Of a stretch of DNA of 59,483 bases, positions 25,449 through 34,923 are shown piece by piece; the first letter of the stretch is position 1, and every line of letters starts with the position of its first letter. The position numbers were made by a program, and so were the translations under genes. Origin of the DNA: Curvibacter delicatus NBRC 14919 (lineage in GTDB: Bacteria > Pseudomonadota > Gammaproteobacteria > Burkholderiales > Burkholderiaceae_C); assembly GCF_001592265.1 (NCBI RefSeq), contig NZ_BCWP01000025.1:1-59483 (forward strand). Direction: 5' to 3'. A model generated the notes under the pieces. That model was not told the origin of the DNA. It searched no databases and worked only from the letters and a program-made list of their open reading frames with translations.

Positions 25449-26126
25449 ATGCCGCAGCAAATCAACCTTCGTACCCCGATACTGCTGACGCAAAAGCATT
25501 ATTTGTCGGCCAGCACGATTGCCCTGGCTTTGGCGGTCATCGGGGCATTCAGTGCGGCCTTGTGCGGCTACTGGGTCTGGAGCCTGGAGGCGCATAGCGC
25601 CGAACTGGGAAAGACCTTGGACAGTTATTCGCAGGAACGGGCGCGCTTGCAGGAGGCCCTCAAGCAGCGGCAATCCAGTGTCTTGCCGGCCGATACCAGC
25701 CTGATGCAGGAGCTGCAGGCACGTCAGGCGCAGTTGCAGCAGCGCGAACAGGTGTTGGCCGAACTCAACCGCGGTCTGCTGCAGGACGGGCAGGGCCATG
25801 CAGCACGTTTGCGGCTGGTGGCCCAGACCATTCCCGCCGAAGTCTGGGTGACGGAAGTGCGTGCCGATGAGCGGCAGATGGCAGTGCAGGGTTACACGCT
25901 GGAGCCGGCGGCTCTCAATCAGTGGGTGGCCCGGTTGGCTGCTCACCCGCTTCTTCAGGGGCACGCCCTGTCGGCCGTCAAGATCGAACGCGTGGGCGTT
26001 GAGGCGCCCAGGGTCGAGCCGGGTACTGGCGCGCAGGCTGGTTCGCGCACCCGGCCCAGTTGGTCATTTACGCTGGTCTCTACGGCAGCCGATGTGCCGG
26101 CCATGCGGGCGGGAGGTTCGCCATGA
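25449..26126 (+). CDS. PilN-domain alignment-complex protein (MshI2-like)
   Basis: The product is 225 aa. The short cytoplasmic tail MPQQINLRTP carries the PilN signature INL that docks to PilM/MshI. A transmembrane helix at about 22-44, a Gln-rich coiled coil (about 55-110) and a ferredoxin-like periplasmic domain with PAEVWVTEVRAD follow. It completes the MshI-PilN-MshJ inner-membrane alignment module and overlaps mshJ by 4 nt. Confidence 0.87.
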   Translation: MPQQINLRTPILLTQKHYLSASTIALALAVIGAFSAALCGYWVWSLEAHSAELGKTLDSYSQERARLQEALKQRQSSVLPADTSLMQELQARQAQLQQREQVLAELNRGLLQDGQGHAARLRLVAQTIPAEVWVTEVRADERQMAVQGYTLEPAALNQWVARLAAHPLLQGHALSAVKIERVGVEAPRVEPGTGAQAGSRTRPSWSFTLVSTAADVPAMRAGGSP

Positions 26127-26764
26127 AGGACAAGTGGAAACTTCTGGCGGGCCGCATTGACGCCCTGAGTCTGCGTGAGCGGGCCTTGCTTTTCGTGTCG
26201 CTGCTGATTTGTGGTCTGGTGTTGGGGGATCAACTCTGGCTGGCACCTGCACAGCTGAAACGGCAGCAACTGGTGACCAGAGTCAGCCAGCAAAGTGTTG
26301 AACTGCAGGCGTTGCGCGTGCAACTCGGTACCCGCCAGGTGGAGCCGTCGCCGGCCAATGCGGTGCAAGCCGTGCGTTCGGAAATCACGGCACTGCAAAG
26401 CCGCATGGATGACGTGAACCGTGAGATCACCCGGCTGTCGAGGTTGGGGCCAGAGGTGGATCCTCTGCCTCAAGTGTTGTTGCATATCCTGCGACGCTAT
26501 GAGGGACTGACGCTGGAACGCACGGCGACGCTGGCGCCAGAGACGGCCAAGCCGGTCCAGGTGGGCGCCGGTGTGGTATCGACGCCCTTGCAGCGCCAGG
26601 GCATGGAGTTCACCGTCAGTGGCTCTTACGGGGAATTGATGCGCTACGTGCAAACGCTGGAAATCGAATTGCCTGCCCTGCGTTGGGGCACCATGAAGCT
26701 CAGCAGCGGCAAACCGGTGCCGTCGCTGACCTTGCAGGTGTTCTGGCTGGGAGCCGCACCATGA
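26123..26764 (+). CDS. mshJ: MSHA biogenesis protein MshJ (PilO-like)
   Basis: The product is 213 aa. A transmembrane helix (about 23-41) is followed by a coiled coil and a PilO/GspM-like periplasmic domain containing GSYGELMRYVQTLE. It pairs with the PilN-like protein encoded just upstream. Start and stop overlap both neighbours by 4 nt. Confidence 0.88.
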   Translation: MKDKWKLLAGRIDALSLRERALLFVSLLICGLVLGDQLWLAPAQLKRQQLVTRVSQQSVELQALRVQLGTRQVEPSPANAVQAVRSEITALQSRMDDVNREITRLSRLGPEVDPLPQVLLHILRRYEGLTLERTATLAPETAKPVQVGAGVVSTPLQRQGMEFTVSGSYGELMRYVQTLEIELPALRWGTMKLSSGKPVPSLTLQVFWLGAAP

Positions 26765-27186
26765 TGCGGCTCCTGATGATGGCCATCGTCTGGCTGCACA
26801 TGCAGGCGGCTTACGCCCAGACCTGGCGCGACCCGACGGCCGAACCCGCGCAGGCCGGTGAAGCTTCCACGGGACCGGGGGCTGCCCCTTCGGACCTGGC
26901 GCCCCTGTCCGTCATCGTGGTGGACGGGCGACCCCATGTGATAATGGGCACGCGTCTCTACGCGCCGGGTCAGAAGTTGGGACAGGCACGTATCGAACGC
27001 ATCACGGAGACCGAGGTCTGGTTGCGTGATGGGGCTGTGGTGCGAAAAGTGTCCCGCTACCCGGGGATTGAGCGCCGCAGCGCCACGTCGTCGGGGGAGC
27101 CGGGGTGTGCAGCGGGTGCAGTTCGCCCCAAAGCTTCTTCCAGAACGTTGCCTCGTGGCAGTCCATGTCCTGACGCCCAACCATGA
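26761..27186 (+). CDS. mshK: MSHA biogenesis protein MshK (PilP-like)
   Basis: The product is 141 aa. The signal peptide is MMRLLMMAIVWLHMQAAYA, followed by a short linker and the conserved block VDGRPHVIMGTRLYAPGQ and WLRDGAVVRKVSRYPGIE. This small beta domain links the inner-membrane complex to the secretin MshL. The C-terminal 30 residues are low in conserved features. The mshL start lies 13 nt after its stop. Confidence 0.85.
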   Translation: MMRLLMMAIVWLHMQAAYAQTWRDPTAEPAQAGEASTGPGAAPSDLAPLSVIVVDGRPHVIMGTRLYAPGQKLGQARIERITETEVWLRDGAVVRKVSRYPGIERRSATSSGEPGCAAGAVRPKASSRTLPRGSPCPDAQP

Positions 27187-27199
27187 TGTCGAGCTCTCT

Positions 27200-29044
27200 A
27201 TGAATCAGAACAGTGACTGCATGAGCACCATGGGCCAATTCAAACAGCTGACAGATCGGATCAGGTCAACAAGGTTTGTACCGGTGTTCCTGGGCTTGGG
27301 GCTGCTGTTTGGCTGTGCTGCAGAACGGCCTTTGCGTACACCGGATGTGGGTGCCGCCGTCCGTGCAGAACTGAACGCTGCCGCCGCAAAACCGACCACG
27401 GTGCCGGCCCGTATCAGCGAGGCACTGGCCGAGCCCGCTCCCCCCTTGGTTCCGCTGCCGCCCGAGCCGCGGCTCGACCTGCTGGTGAACAACGCGCAGG
27501 CGCGCGAGGTGTTTCTGGCCATCGTGGCCGATACACGCTACAGCATGCTGATGCACCCGGATGTGAGCGGCATGATTTCCGTCACCTTGCGTGGCGTGAC
27601 GGTGCTGGAGGCCCTGGAGGCCATCCGCGATGTCTATGGCTACGACTTCAAGATCGACGGCCGGCGCATCACGATCTACGGCCCTTCGATGCAGACGCGC
27701 ATTTTCACGGTCAACTATCCGCATTCGCAGCGCACGGGGACGAGTGATCTGCGCGTGGCAGCGGGCTCTTCTCCCTCCATTGCGGGAACGCCTGGGGTCG
27801 CAGGCACCACGGCGACCGGGGTGGCGACGGGCACGACCACCGCGACGGGAACGACGGCCGGCACAGCCGGTGTCGGTGGTGTCCAGAACCCCAGCAGTCG
27901 CGTGTCCACCACATCACGTGCCGATTTCTGGACCGAAATGACGGACGCCGTGCGCAGTCTGATCGGTACCAGCGGTGGCCGCAGCGTGATCGCGAGCCCG
28001 CAGGCCGGCATTCTGGCGGTGCGCGCCATGCCCGACGAGCTGCGCCAAGTGGAGAAATTCCTCAAGGCGACCCAAGGCGCCGTGGAGCGACAGGTGATGC
28101 TGGAGGCCAAGATCGTCGAAGTCGAGTTGCGCGATGGCTACCAGAGCGGTGTGAACTGGGCCGCGTTTTCCTCTGATGCGAACTCGACCCAGATGATGGG
28201 GGTGCTCGGCAGTTCGGTGGCTGCATCCAGCATCACCAATCCGTTGCTGCAAGGCGGGACTGCAGTGTCCGGGGTCGTGCCGTCACCGTCCGTGGCGGCG
28301 GGGGGCGGTTTGTTCGGCCTGGCATTGGCGACGAGCCAGTTCGCGGCCGTGCTGGGCTTCCTGGAAACGCAGGGTGATGTGCAGACCCTTTCCAGCCCGC
28401 GCGTCGCCACGCTCAACAACCAGAAGGCCGTGCTCAAGGTCGGCTCCGATGACTATTTCATCACCAACGTCACTGGGGGCTCGATTGCCACGACGACCGT
28501 GGTGGGCACGACGGGGTCGACCACCATGCCGACGGTGACGCTGACCCCGTTCTTCTCTGGCATTGCGCTGGACGTGACGCCTCAGATTGATGATGGACAG
28601 AACATCATGCTGCACATCCATCCCTCCGTAACCTCGGTGACCGAGAAGACCAAGCTGGTGGATCTGGGCAGCGTGGGCAGTTACCGTCTGCCGCTGGCGT
28701 CGAGCAGCGTCAATGAGACCGACACCATGGTTCGCATCCAGGACGGGCGGATTGTGGCCATCGGTGGCCTGATGCAGATGGAGTCCAGCCGCAATGCTTC
28801 CGGCGTACCCGGTACCACGGGGATGGGCGGCCTGTCCGCCTTGTTTGGCAACCGGGCCAGCACGGGGCGCAAAAAGGAACTGGTGGTGCTGATCAAGCCC
28901 TCCATCATTCGCACGGAACAGGACTGGGAGCAGCAGAACCGGCGCGTGCGCGCGGCGCTGGATGACATGGACACCTCGCGCAACCGGGTGATCCGTCTCG
29001 ACGGTGGCGCGCAGGACACCCCGCCGAAGCATCCGGTGCAGTGA
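27200..29044 (+). CDS. mshL: MSHA pilus outer-membrane secretin MshL
   Basis: This 614-aa lipoprotein secretin has the lipobox LLFGC followed by a Pro/Ala linker, an STN/secretin N-terminal domain (about 100-165), a Gly/Thr-rich linker (about 192-225), and the secretin domain. The latter has MLEAKIVEVELRDGYQSGVNW, ALGFLETQGDVQTLSSPRV and DTMVRIQDGRIVAIGGLM. It forms the outer-membrane channel for the pilus. The start is uncertain: the ATG at 27200 was chosen, and the ATG at 27221 also precedes the signal peptide. Confidence 0.93.
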   Translation: MNQNSDCMSTMGQFKQLTDRIRSTRFVPVFLGLGLLFGCAAERPLRTPDVGAAVRAELNAAAAKPTTVPARISEALAEPAPPLVPLPPEPRLDLLVNNAQAREVFLAIVADTRYSMLMHPDVSGMISVTLRGVTVLEALEAIRDVYGYDFKIDGRRITIYGPSMQTRIFTVNYPHSQRTGTSDLRVAAGSSPSIAGTPGVAGTTATGVATGTTTATGTTAGTAGVGGVQNPSSRVSTTSRADFWTEMTDAVRSLIGTSGGRSVIASPQAGILAVRAMPDELRQVEKFLKATQGAVERQVMLEAKIVEVELRDGYQSGVNWAAFSSDANSTQMMGVLGSSVAASSITNPLLQGGTAVSGVVPSPSVAAGGGLFGLALATSQFAAVLGFLETQGDVQTLSSPRVATLNNQKAVLKVGSDDYFITNVTGGSIATTTVVGTTGSTTMPTVTLTPFFSGIALDVTPQIDDGQNIMLHIHPSVTSVTEKTKLVDLGSVGSYRLPLASSSVNETDTMVRIQDGRIVAIGGLMQMESSRNASGVPGTTGMGGLSALFGNRASTGRKKELVVLIKPSIIRTEQDWEQQNRRVRAALDDMDTSRNRVIRLDGGAQDTPPKHPVQ

Positions 29045-29066
29045 GCAGAGGGAGCAGGCACCGACG

Positions 29067-30038
29067 ATGTACCTGAGACATTTTTCCCTGCGTGAGGCAC
29101 CGTTTTCGATCACTCCCGATCCGGCCTTTTTCTTTCCGCATGACGGCGCCCAGGCTGCGCTCAATACGCTGTTGGTCGCGCTGCGCAGCGGCGAAGGTTT
29201 TCTCAAGATCGTGGGTGAGGTCGGCTGTGGCAAGACCGTGTTGTGCCGCCAGCTGCTCAAGACCCTGCAATCCGAATGCGTCACCGCCTACATTCCGAAC
29301 CCGGACATGGGGCCGGATGATTTGCTGCTGGCATTGGCGCGTGAGCTCAACGTCGAACTGACGGCGCCGCACAGCCGTTATCAGATGCTCGACGCTTTGC
29401 GCGCCTGCCTGCTGCAGCACGCCGAAGCGGGCCGCAAGGTGGTGGTCTGCATTGATGAGGCACAGGCCATTCCCCTGCGCACGGTGGAGAGCCTGCGCCT
29501 GCTGTCCAATCTGGAAACCGAAAAACAGAAGCTGCTGCAATTGGTGATGCTGGGCCAGCCTGAACTTGACGAGCGCCTGGCGCGCCCCGAGATCCGGCAG
29601 CTGCTGCAGCGCATCACCTTCAGCGAGTACCTGGGGCCGATGGCGGCGCGTTCGGTGCCGGCTTATCTGCAACACCGCCTGGCAACGGCGGCGTTGGACG
29701 AGCTCACGGACGTCAAGCTGTTCGATGCCGCGGCGGCCCGCGCGCTGAGCCGTTACAGCGGCGGCGTACCCCGGTTGGTGAATGTGCTGGCACACAAAAG
29801 CCTGATGCTGGTCTATGGCGAAAACGGGCGACGGGTCAAGGTGCGTCACGTTCGCATGGCTGCCGCCGACACGCCAGGCGTGCAGATGCAGCCTTCCTGG
29901 TGGCAACGTCTGCGGGCCCGCTGGGCCAGGCAGGATGCGGGCCAGGCATTGGCGCGCGATACCTCGCGTGACACCGCATGGCAAGATACCCAGCCGCTGC
30001 ATGATTTCGAGGCCCGGCAGCCGGAGGGCCGATTGTGA
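29067..30038 (+). CDS. mshM: MSHA biogenesis ATPase MshM (ExeA-like)
   Basis: This 323-aa AAA+ ATPase of the ExeA/GspA type starts MYLRHFSLREAPFSITPDP, with Walker A GEVGCGKT (50-57) and Walker B VVVCIDEAQAI. In type II secretion such proteins help insert the secretin through the cell wall. It follows mshL by 22 nt and overlaps mshN by 4 nt. Confidence 0.93.
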   Translation: MYLRHFSLREAPFSITPDPAFFFPHDGAQAALNTLLVALRSGEGFLKIVGEVGCGKTVLCRQLLKTLQSECVTAYIPNPDMGPDDLLLALARELNVELTAPHSRYQMLDALRACLLQHAEAGRKVVVCIDEAQAIPLRTVESLRLLSNLETEKQKLLQLVMLGQPELDERLARPEIRQLLQRITFSEYLGPMAARSVPAYLQHRLATAALDELTDVKLFDAAAARALSRYSGGVPRLVNVLAHKSLMLVYGENGRRVKVRHVRMAAADTPGVQMQPSWWQRLRARWARQDAGQALARDTSRDTAWQDTQPLHDFEARQPEGRL

Positions 30039-31438
30039 GTGTCATCAACAAGATGCTGCGCGATCTGGATGCCCGCCGCGCCGCGACGGCGCTGCCGGGA
30101 CGCGAGGTGCCTGCGGGGCTGACGCGCGATACGGCCAGTGTCAAGGGTGGCCCGGCCATGCTGCGCGTGGGGGTGCCATTGGGACGTGTGGTGCTGGTGG
30201 TGGCGCTGTTGCTGCTGGGGGGCATGGCGGCCTGGTGGTACTTCGGCCAGACACCGGATCTGCCGTTGATGTCAGCCAAGCCGCAGCAGGCCACAGGCCC
30301 GGCACCCAGTGCCTTGTCTGCTCCAGTTGCCGGCCCTGTCGCCGTGGCGAGCAGCGCGGCCGCAGCGACGACAACACAGGCTGCCGCGCCCCTGGGTTCC
30401 CAGCACTTGAATCAGATGCTGGACCAGGCCGCCGCCAGTCCGCAAGCCGCGCCACGTCTGGTGCCGCCGCTGCCAGCAGCTTCTGCCCCCGTGTCCCCTG
30501 AACAAGGACAGCAGATGGTGCAGCAGACGCTGCGCAACACACCTGGCGGCCAGCTCGGGCTGTCGGCGCAGTCGCCTGGTCTGGCCTACGAGCTGCAGCA
30601 GCAACTGGCCAAACCGGCGCCCCGACCTGCTGCCACGCCAGCGCCTGTCGTACCGAGCAACCCGCCGTTGACCTCGGCGACAGCGTCGCGGGCTGCTGCG
30701 CCTGTTCCGGCACGTTCGCCGACAGCAGGCAGCGACACGGCGGCATTGGCGGTTCGGCCTGCCCCGTTGCGCAAAGATCGTCCCGGCGATGACGTGGCCA
30801 GTGCAGCTGCGGCAGTGGCCGTGCCACAGGCCAACGAGGTTCCGCTCTCGAAACCATCCCCGGTGACCAGCAAACCTGCTTCCTTGCCCCGGCCGGCGAA
30901 ACCAAGCGACGCTGTCCCGCCAGTCAACCCGAAGCTGGCTGCCGCGCAGGAGGCCGTGGCCCAAGCCCGCAGTCTGTGGAACACCGGCTCGCGTGAGGCG
31001 GCGCTCGAGGCAATGCGTCAGGCCGTGGCTGTGGCAGAGCGGTCACAAACGTCCACCCCTGACCCCGCCGCGTTGCCGGCCTTCCAGACCCTGGTGCGGG
31101 AGCTGGCGCGCATGGAGTTGGCGCTGGGACAGGTCAGTCAGCTGCTGGACCAACTGGTGCGGTTTGAGCCCTTGCTGGCAGACCAGGCCGATTTGTGGGC
31201 CGTGCGCGGCAATGCCGCCCAGCGCCTGGGGCAGCATCAGGAGTCGGTTCATGCCTATGGCATGGCCTTGAAGCTGCGTCCGGGTGAACCTCGCTGGATG
31301 CTGGCTTCAGCCGTGTCGCTGGCCTTGCAGGGGCAGCTGGCGGCCGCAGCCGAGCAAGCGGAGAAGGCGCGTGCTGCCGGTCCGGTCAGTCCGGAGGTTC
31401 TGACTTATCTGCGTCAGTTGGGTGTTTCACTGCGCTAA
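30035..31438 (+). CDS. mshN: MSHA biogenesis protein MshN, TPR-containing
   Basis: This 467-aa protein begins with the family signature SVINKMLRDLDARRA. A transmembrane segment (about 46-70), a long Ala/Pro-rich spacer (about 75-300) and a C-terminal helical region with TPR-like repeats (LVRFEPLLADQADLWAVRGNAAQRLGQH) follow. The GTG start overlaps the mshM stop (GTGA). The spacer is long enough to span much of the periplasm. Confidence 0.9.
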   Translation: MSVINKMLRDLDARRAATALPGREVPAGLTRDTASVKGGPAMLRVGVPLGRVVLVVALLLLGGMAAWWYFGQTPDLPLMSAKPQQATGPAPSALSAPVAGPVAVASSAAAATTTQAAAPLGSQHLNQMLDQAAASPQAAPRLVPPLPAASAPVSPEQGQQMVQQTLRNTPGGQLGLSAQSPGLAYELQQQLAKPAPRPAATPAPVVPSNPPLTSATASRAAAPVPARSPTAGSDTAALAVRPAPLRKDRPGDDVASAAAAVAVPQANEVPLSKPSPVTSKPASLPRPAKPSDAVPPVNPKLAAAQEAVAQARSLWNTGSREAALEAMRQAVAVAERSQTSTPDPAALPAFQTLVRELARMELALGQVSQLLDQLVRFEPLLADQADLWAVRGNAAQRLGQHQESVHAYGMALKLRPGEPRWMLASAVSLALQGQLAAAAEQAEKARAAGPVSPEVLTYLRQLGVSLR

Positions 31439-31454
31439 GGAAGACATCGTCCTC

Positions 31455-32693
31455 ATGCTCAAGCGGATCCGTGTTGAACAACTCGTGCTTGGCATGCACA
31501 TCAAGGAATTTTGTGGCTCCTGGATGGAGCATCCGTTCTGGCGTACCAGCTTTGTCATCACCGACCCCCATGACATCCAGCTCATCCTGGGCAGCAGCAT
31601 CAAGGAGGTCTGGATCGATGCCGACAAGGGAGTGGACATCGCGGCCGATGAAGCCGCGGTGTCGGAAGTCGAGTCGGAGGCCCAGGCGGAGGCCGAGCTC
31701 AAGCAGGCTTCGCTCGGCACCCGCCAGACGATGGCGGTGCCGCTGAACGTCGAAATCGAACGTGCCGCCCAGATCTGCAACCAGTCCAAGCAGGCAGTGT
31801 TTTCCATGTTCCAGGAAGTGCGCATGGGCAAAACGGTCGATGCCGAAGGTGCGCAGCAGCTGGTAGATGAAATATCGGATTCGCTGGCGCGCAATGCCAG
31901 TGCGCTCATCAGCCTGGCACGCCTGAAGACCGCTGATGATTACACCTACATGCATTCGGTGGCGGTCTGCGCCATGATGATTGCGCTGGCCCGTCAGCTG
32001 GGGCTGGACGAAGCGCAGACCCGATTGCTCGGCCTGGCCGGCTTGTTGCATGACTTGGGTAAGGCGGTCATGCCGATGGAGGTCCTCAACAAACCAGGCA
32101 AGCTGACCGATGCCGAATTCGGCATCATGAAGAGCCATCCGGAAGCAGGTCACAGCTTGCTGCAGCAAGTTGGCAAGCTGGACCCGGTGGTTCTGGATGT
32201 CTGCCTGCACCACCACGAGAAGACGGACGGATCAGGTTATCCAGAGGGACTGAAAGACAGCGAGATCAGCCTGTTTGCCAAGATGGGGGCGGTGTGTGAT
32301 GTCTATGACGCCATCACTTCCAACCGGCCGTACAAATCGGGCTGGGATCCGGCCGAGTCCTTGCGCAAGATGGCCGAATGGGCCGATGGCCATTTTGACC
32401 AGACCGTGTTCCGGGCCTTCGTCAAAAGCGTGGGCATTTATCCGATCGGTTCCCTGGTGCGCCTGGCATCCGGGCGTATCGGGGTCGTGATCGAGCAGAC
32501 GAGCAAGTCGCTCACCACACCCTGTGTCAAGGTGTTCTTCTCCACCAAATCGAATCTGCGCATTCCGCCCGAGATCGTCGACTTGTCGCATCCAAGCTGC
32601 ACGGACAAGATCGCGAATCGGGAAGATCCGGACCAATGGCACTTTCCCGACCTCAACGAGCTGTGGTCTGGGCTACCGAGTTCGGGCGGGTAA
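31455..32693 (+). CDS. HD-GYP domain c-di-GMP phosphodiesterase with DUF3391 N-terminus
   Basis: This 412-aa protein has an N-terminal DUF3391 domain (about 1-130, LGMHIKEF) and an HD-GYP domain (about 150-345) with intact metal and catalytic residues: H167, H199-D200, K203, H228, HHEKTDGSGYP (253-263) and D282. It should hydrolyse c-di-GMP to GMP. It starts 16 nt after mshN in the same direction and has an AAGGAAG ribosome-binding site, so it is probably co-transcribed with the pilus genes. MshE in the same locus binds c-di-GMP, which suggests local control of pilus activity. Confidence 0.93.
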   Translation: MLKRIRVEQLVLGMHIKEFCGSWMEHPFWRTSFVITDPHDIQLILGSSIKEVWIDADKGVDIAADEAAVSEVESEAQAEAELKQASLGTRQTMAVPLNVEIERAAQICNQSKQAVFSMFQEVRMGKTVDAEGAQQLVDEISDSLARNASALISLARLKTADDYTYMHSVAVCAMMIALARQLGLDEAQTRLLGLAGLLHDLGKAVMPMEVLNKPGKLTDAEFGIMKSHPEAGHSLLQQVGKLDPVVLDVCLHHHEKTDGSGYPEGLKDSEISLFAKMGAVCDVYDAITSNRPYKSGWDPAESLRKMAEWADGHFDQTVFRAFVKSVGIYPIGSLVRLASGRIGVVIEQTSKSLTTPCVKVFFSTKSNLRIPPEIVDLSHPSCTDKIANREDPDQWHFPDLNELWSGLPSSGG

Positions 32694-32708
32694 GCTGTTC
32701 CCGGGCTG

Positions 32709-33401
32709 TCAACGCGTGCGGTACTGCGTGCTGCCGAACATGTTTTCTCGCGCCTTGTCATCGATCAGCGGCTGGCGCAGATCGGCCAGCACCTGCACAC
32801 CACGTTGCACGGCAGGGCGCTTGGCAATCGTGTCGAACCAGGTTTTCAAGTGGGGGTAGTCGACCCAGTCGATGCCCTGGTTTTGCCAACTGCGCAGCCA
32901 GGGGAAGATGGCGATGTCGGCAATCGAGTACTCGTCTCCCGCGATGTAGCGGTGCGTGGCCAACTGCTTGTCCATCACGCCGTAGAGGCGCTTGGCCTCG
33001 TTGGTGTAGCGTTTGACGGCGTAGTCGATCTTCTCCGGTGCGTAGATGCGGAAGTGGTGCGCCTGGCCCAGCATCGGCCCGACGCCGCCCATCTGGAACA
33101 TCAGCCATTGCAGCACCTCGAACTTCTGCCGGTCGGTCCCGGGCAAAAACTTGCCAGTCTTGGAGGCCAGGTAGAGCAGGATGGCGCCGGACTCGAACAG
33201 TGAGATCGGTTGTCCGTCGGGGCCGTCCGAGTCGACGATGGCCGGGATCTTGTTGTTCGGACTGATCCGGAGGAATTCCGGCGTGAACTGGTCGCCGGCA
33301 CCGATGTTGATCGGATGGACGCGGTAGGGCAGGCCGCATTCCTCCAGCATGATGTGCACCTTGTGGCCGTTGGGCGTGGCCCAGGAGTAGAGGTCGATCA
33401 T
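32709..33401 (-). CDS. yfcG: Glutathione S-transferase, YfcG/Nu-class disulfide-bond oxidoreductase
   Basis: This 230-aa GST has the thioredoxin-like domain motif TPNGHKVHIMLEECGLPY and the FLRISPNNKIPAIVDSDG and FESGAILLYL elements of the YfcG/Ure2p-like class. These act on disulfides with glutathione rather than in classic conjugation. The ATG at 33401 was preferred over the longer frame by homology. It is convergent with the HD-GYP gene (15-nt gap). It lies downstream of the acyl-CoA dehydrogenase gene, but 214 nt containing repeat elements separate them. Confidence 0.9.
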   Translation of the reverse strand: MIDLYSWATPNGHKVHIMLEECGLPYRVHPINIGAGDQFTPEFLRISPNNKIPAIVDSDGPDGQPISLFESGAILLYLASKTGKFLPGTDRQKFEVLQWLMFQMGGVGPMLGQAHHFRIYAPEKIDYAVKRYTNEAKRLYGVMDKQLATHRYIAGDEYSIADIAIFPWLRSWQNQGIDWVDYPHLKTWFDTIAKRPAVQRGVQVLADLRQPLIDDKARENMFGSTQYRTR

Positions 33402-33454
33402 GGCGGCTTTCAGTATCAAATTGGCATCAAGACCTTGTCGCTATTGCGCAAGAG

Positions 33455-33471
33455 GCTATCAAAATAATAGC
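33455..33471. repeat. GCTAT-N7-ATAGC dyad, intergenic copy
   Basis: This is a perfect 5-bp inverted repeat with a 7-nt spacer (CAAAATA), upstream of the GST gene. The same 17-nt layout occurs at 44219-44235 and, with mismatches, at 17763, 47722 and 50552. Confidence 0.7.
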
Positions 33472-33523
33472 ATTTTGCTTTCCTGTGATACCGTCGCACA
33501 CGAAGAGTCCAAGCGCGGAACGC

Positions 33524-33612
33524 CGTGGCACCGGCTTTGCCGGGCCACTGGCGTTGCCCCCTGCAAGGGGGTGGCGGAGCGACACGAAGTGCGCGCAGCC
33601 TGGGGGTGAGCT
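33524..33612. repeat. GC-rich double-hairpin intergenic element
   Basis: Two short hairpins (CCGGC-TTT-GCCGG at 33531-33543 and CCCCCT-GCA-AGGGGG at 33557-33571) are followed by GCGACACGAAGTGCGCGCAGCC and a run GGGGGTGAGC. The layout resembles REP-type intergenic elements that I recall as common in Comamonadaceae. It begins just after the stop of the acyl-CoA dehydrogenase gene on the minus strand. Confidence 0.5.
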
Positions 33613-33615
33613 TAG

Positions 33616-34890
33616 TCAGCATCCGCGGGTGATGGGCATTTCGACGGGCTTCGGGTTGGCAGCATACTTGCCCAACTCAAGCTTGGCAATCGCATTGCGG
33701 TGCACCTCGTCCGGGCCGTCCGCAAAACGCAGGGTACGGGCATTGGCATAGGAATAGGCCAGCGGGAAGTCCTGGCTCATGCCACCGCCGCCATGCACCT
33801 GCATGGCCCAGTCGATCACCTGGCAGGCCATGCTGGGGGCCACCACCTTGATCATGGCGATCTCGTTCTTGGCGAACTTGTTGCCGGCCACGTCCATCAT
33901 CCAGGCCGCCTTGAGCGTGAGCAGGCGTGCCATGTCGATCTTGCAACGGGCCTCGGCAATGCGTTCCTGCGTCACAGTCTGCGCCGCCACCGGTTTGCCG
34001 AACGCGACGCGCGCGGAAGCGCGCTTGCACATGTATTCCAGCGCACGCTCGGCCTGGCCGATCAGGCGCATGCAGTGGTGGATGCGGCCCGGGCCGAGGC
34101 GGCCCTGGGCGATCTCGAAACCGCGGCCTTCACCGAGCAGGATGTTGGAGGCCGGCACGCGCACGTTCTGGAACAGCACTTCCATGTGGCCGTGCGGCGC
34201 ATCGTCGTAGCCCATCACGCTCAAGGGGCGCACCACCGTCACGCCGGGCGTGTTGGCCGGCACCAGGATCATGCTTTGCTGCGAGTGGCGCGGCGCCTCC
34301 GGGTCGGTCTTGCCCATCAGGATGTAGATGGCGCAGCGCGGGTCGCCGGCACCGGAGGTCCACCACTTGCGGCCGTTGATGACGTAGTCGTCGCCCTGGC
34401 GCTCGATGCGGGTCTCGATGTTGGTGGCATCACTGGAGGCCACCTCGGGCTCGGTCATGGCAAAGGCCGAGCGGATCTTGCCGGCCAGCAGCGGCTGCAG
34501 CCATTGCTGGCGATGCTCGGCCGAGCCGTAGCGGGCGATGGTTTCCATGTTGCCGGTGTCGGGCGCCGAGCAGTTGAACACTTCGGGGGCCCAGTGCACG
34601 CGGCCCATGATCTCGGCCAGCGGCGCGTACTCCTGGTTGGTCAGGCCGGCCGCCTTGACGCCGGCGATCTCTGCGCTGTCCTGCGGCAGGAACAGGTTCC
34701 ACAGGCCTTGCTCCTGCGCCTTCACTTTCAGCTTCTCGATCAGCTGCAGCGGCGTCCAGCGTTTGCCGGCACGGGTGTTGGCTTCGATCTCGTCGTGGAA
34801 GGACTGCTCGTTCGGATAGATGTGCTCATCCATGAACTTGAGCAGGCGTGCCTGCAGTTCCTTGGTCTTGGGGGAGTAGTCGAAATCCAT
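33616..34890 (-). CDS. Acyl-CoA dehydrogenase, ACAD11-like, paired with an APH-type kinase
   Basis: This 424-aa flavoprotein starts [19 protein letters not shown] and has [47 protein letters not shown] and the C-terminal [17 protein letters not shown]. An AGGAGA ribosome-binding site precedes the ATG. The gene follows an aminoglycoside-phosphotransferase-like gene. Together they correspond to the two halves of eukaryotic ACAD10/ACAD11, and to LvaA/LvaC of levulinate degradation, in which a 4-hydroxyacyl-CoA is phosphorylated and the dehydrogenase-fold enzyme removes the phosphate. Such a role here is inference. A diverged copy sits at 1605. Confidence 0.93.
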   Translation of the reverse strand: MDFDYSPKTKELQARLLKFMDEHIYPNEQSFHDEIEANTRAGKRWTPLQLIEKLKVKAQEQGLWNLFLPQDSAEIAGVKAAGLTNQEYAPLAEIMGRVHWAPEVFNCSAPDTGNMETIARYGSAEHRQQWLQPLLAGKIRSAFAMTEPEVASSDATNIETRIERQGDDYVINGRKWWTSGAGDPRCAIYILMGKTDPEAPRHSQQSMILVPANTPGVTVVRPLSVMGYDDAPHGHMEVLFQNVRVPASNILLGEGRGFEIAQGRLGPGRIHHCMRLIGQAERALEYMCKRASARVAFGKPVAAQTVTQERIAEARCKIDMARLLTLKAAWMMDVAGNKFAKNEIAMIKVVAPSMACQVIDWAMQVHGGGGMSQDFPLAYSYANARTLRFADGPDEVHRNAIAKLELGKYAANPKPVEMPITRGC

Positions 34891-34923
34891 GGGAATCTCC
34901 TGGGGTTGAATGCGTTGCTCGGG

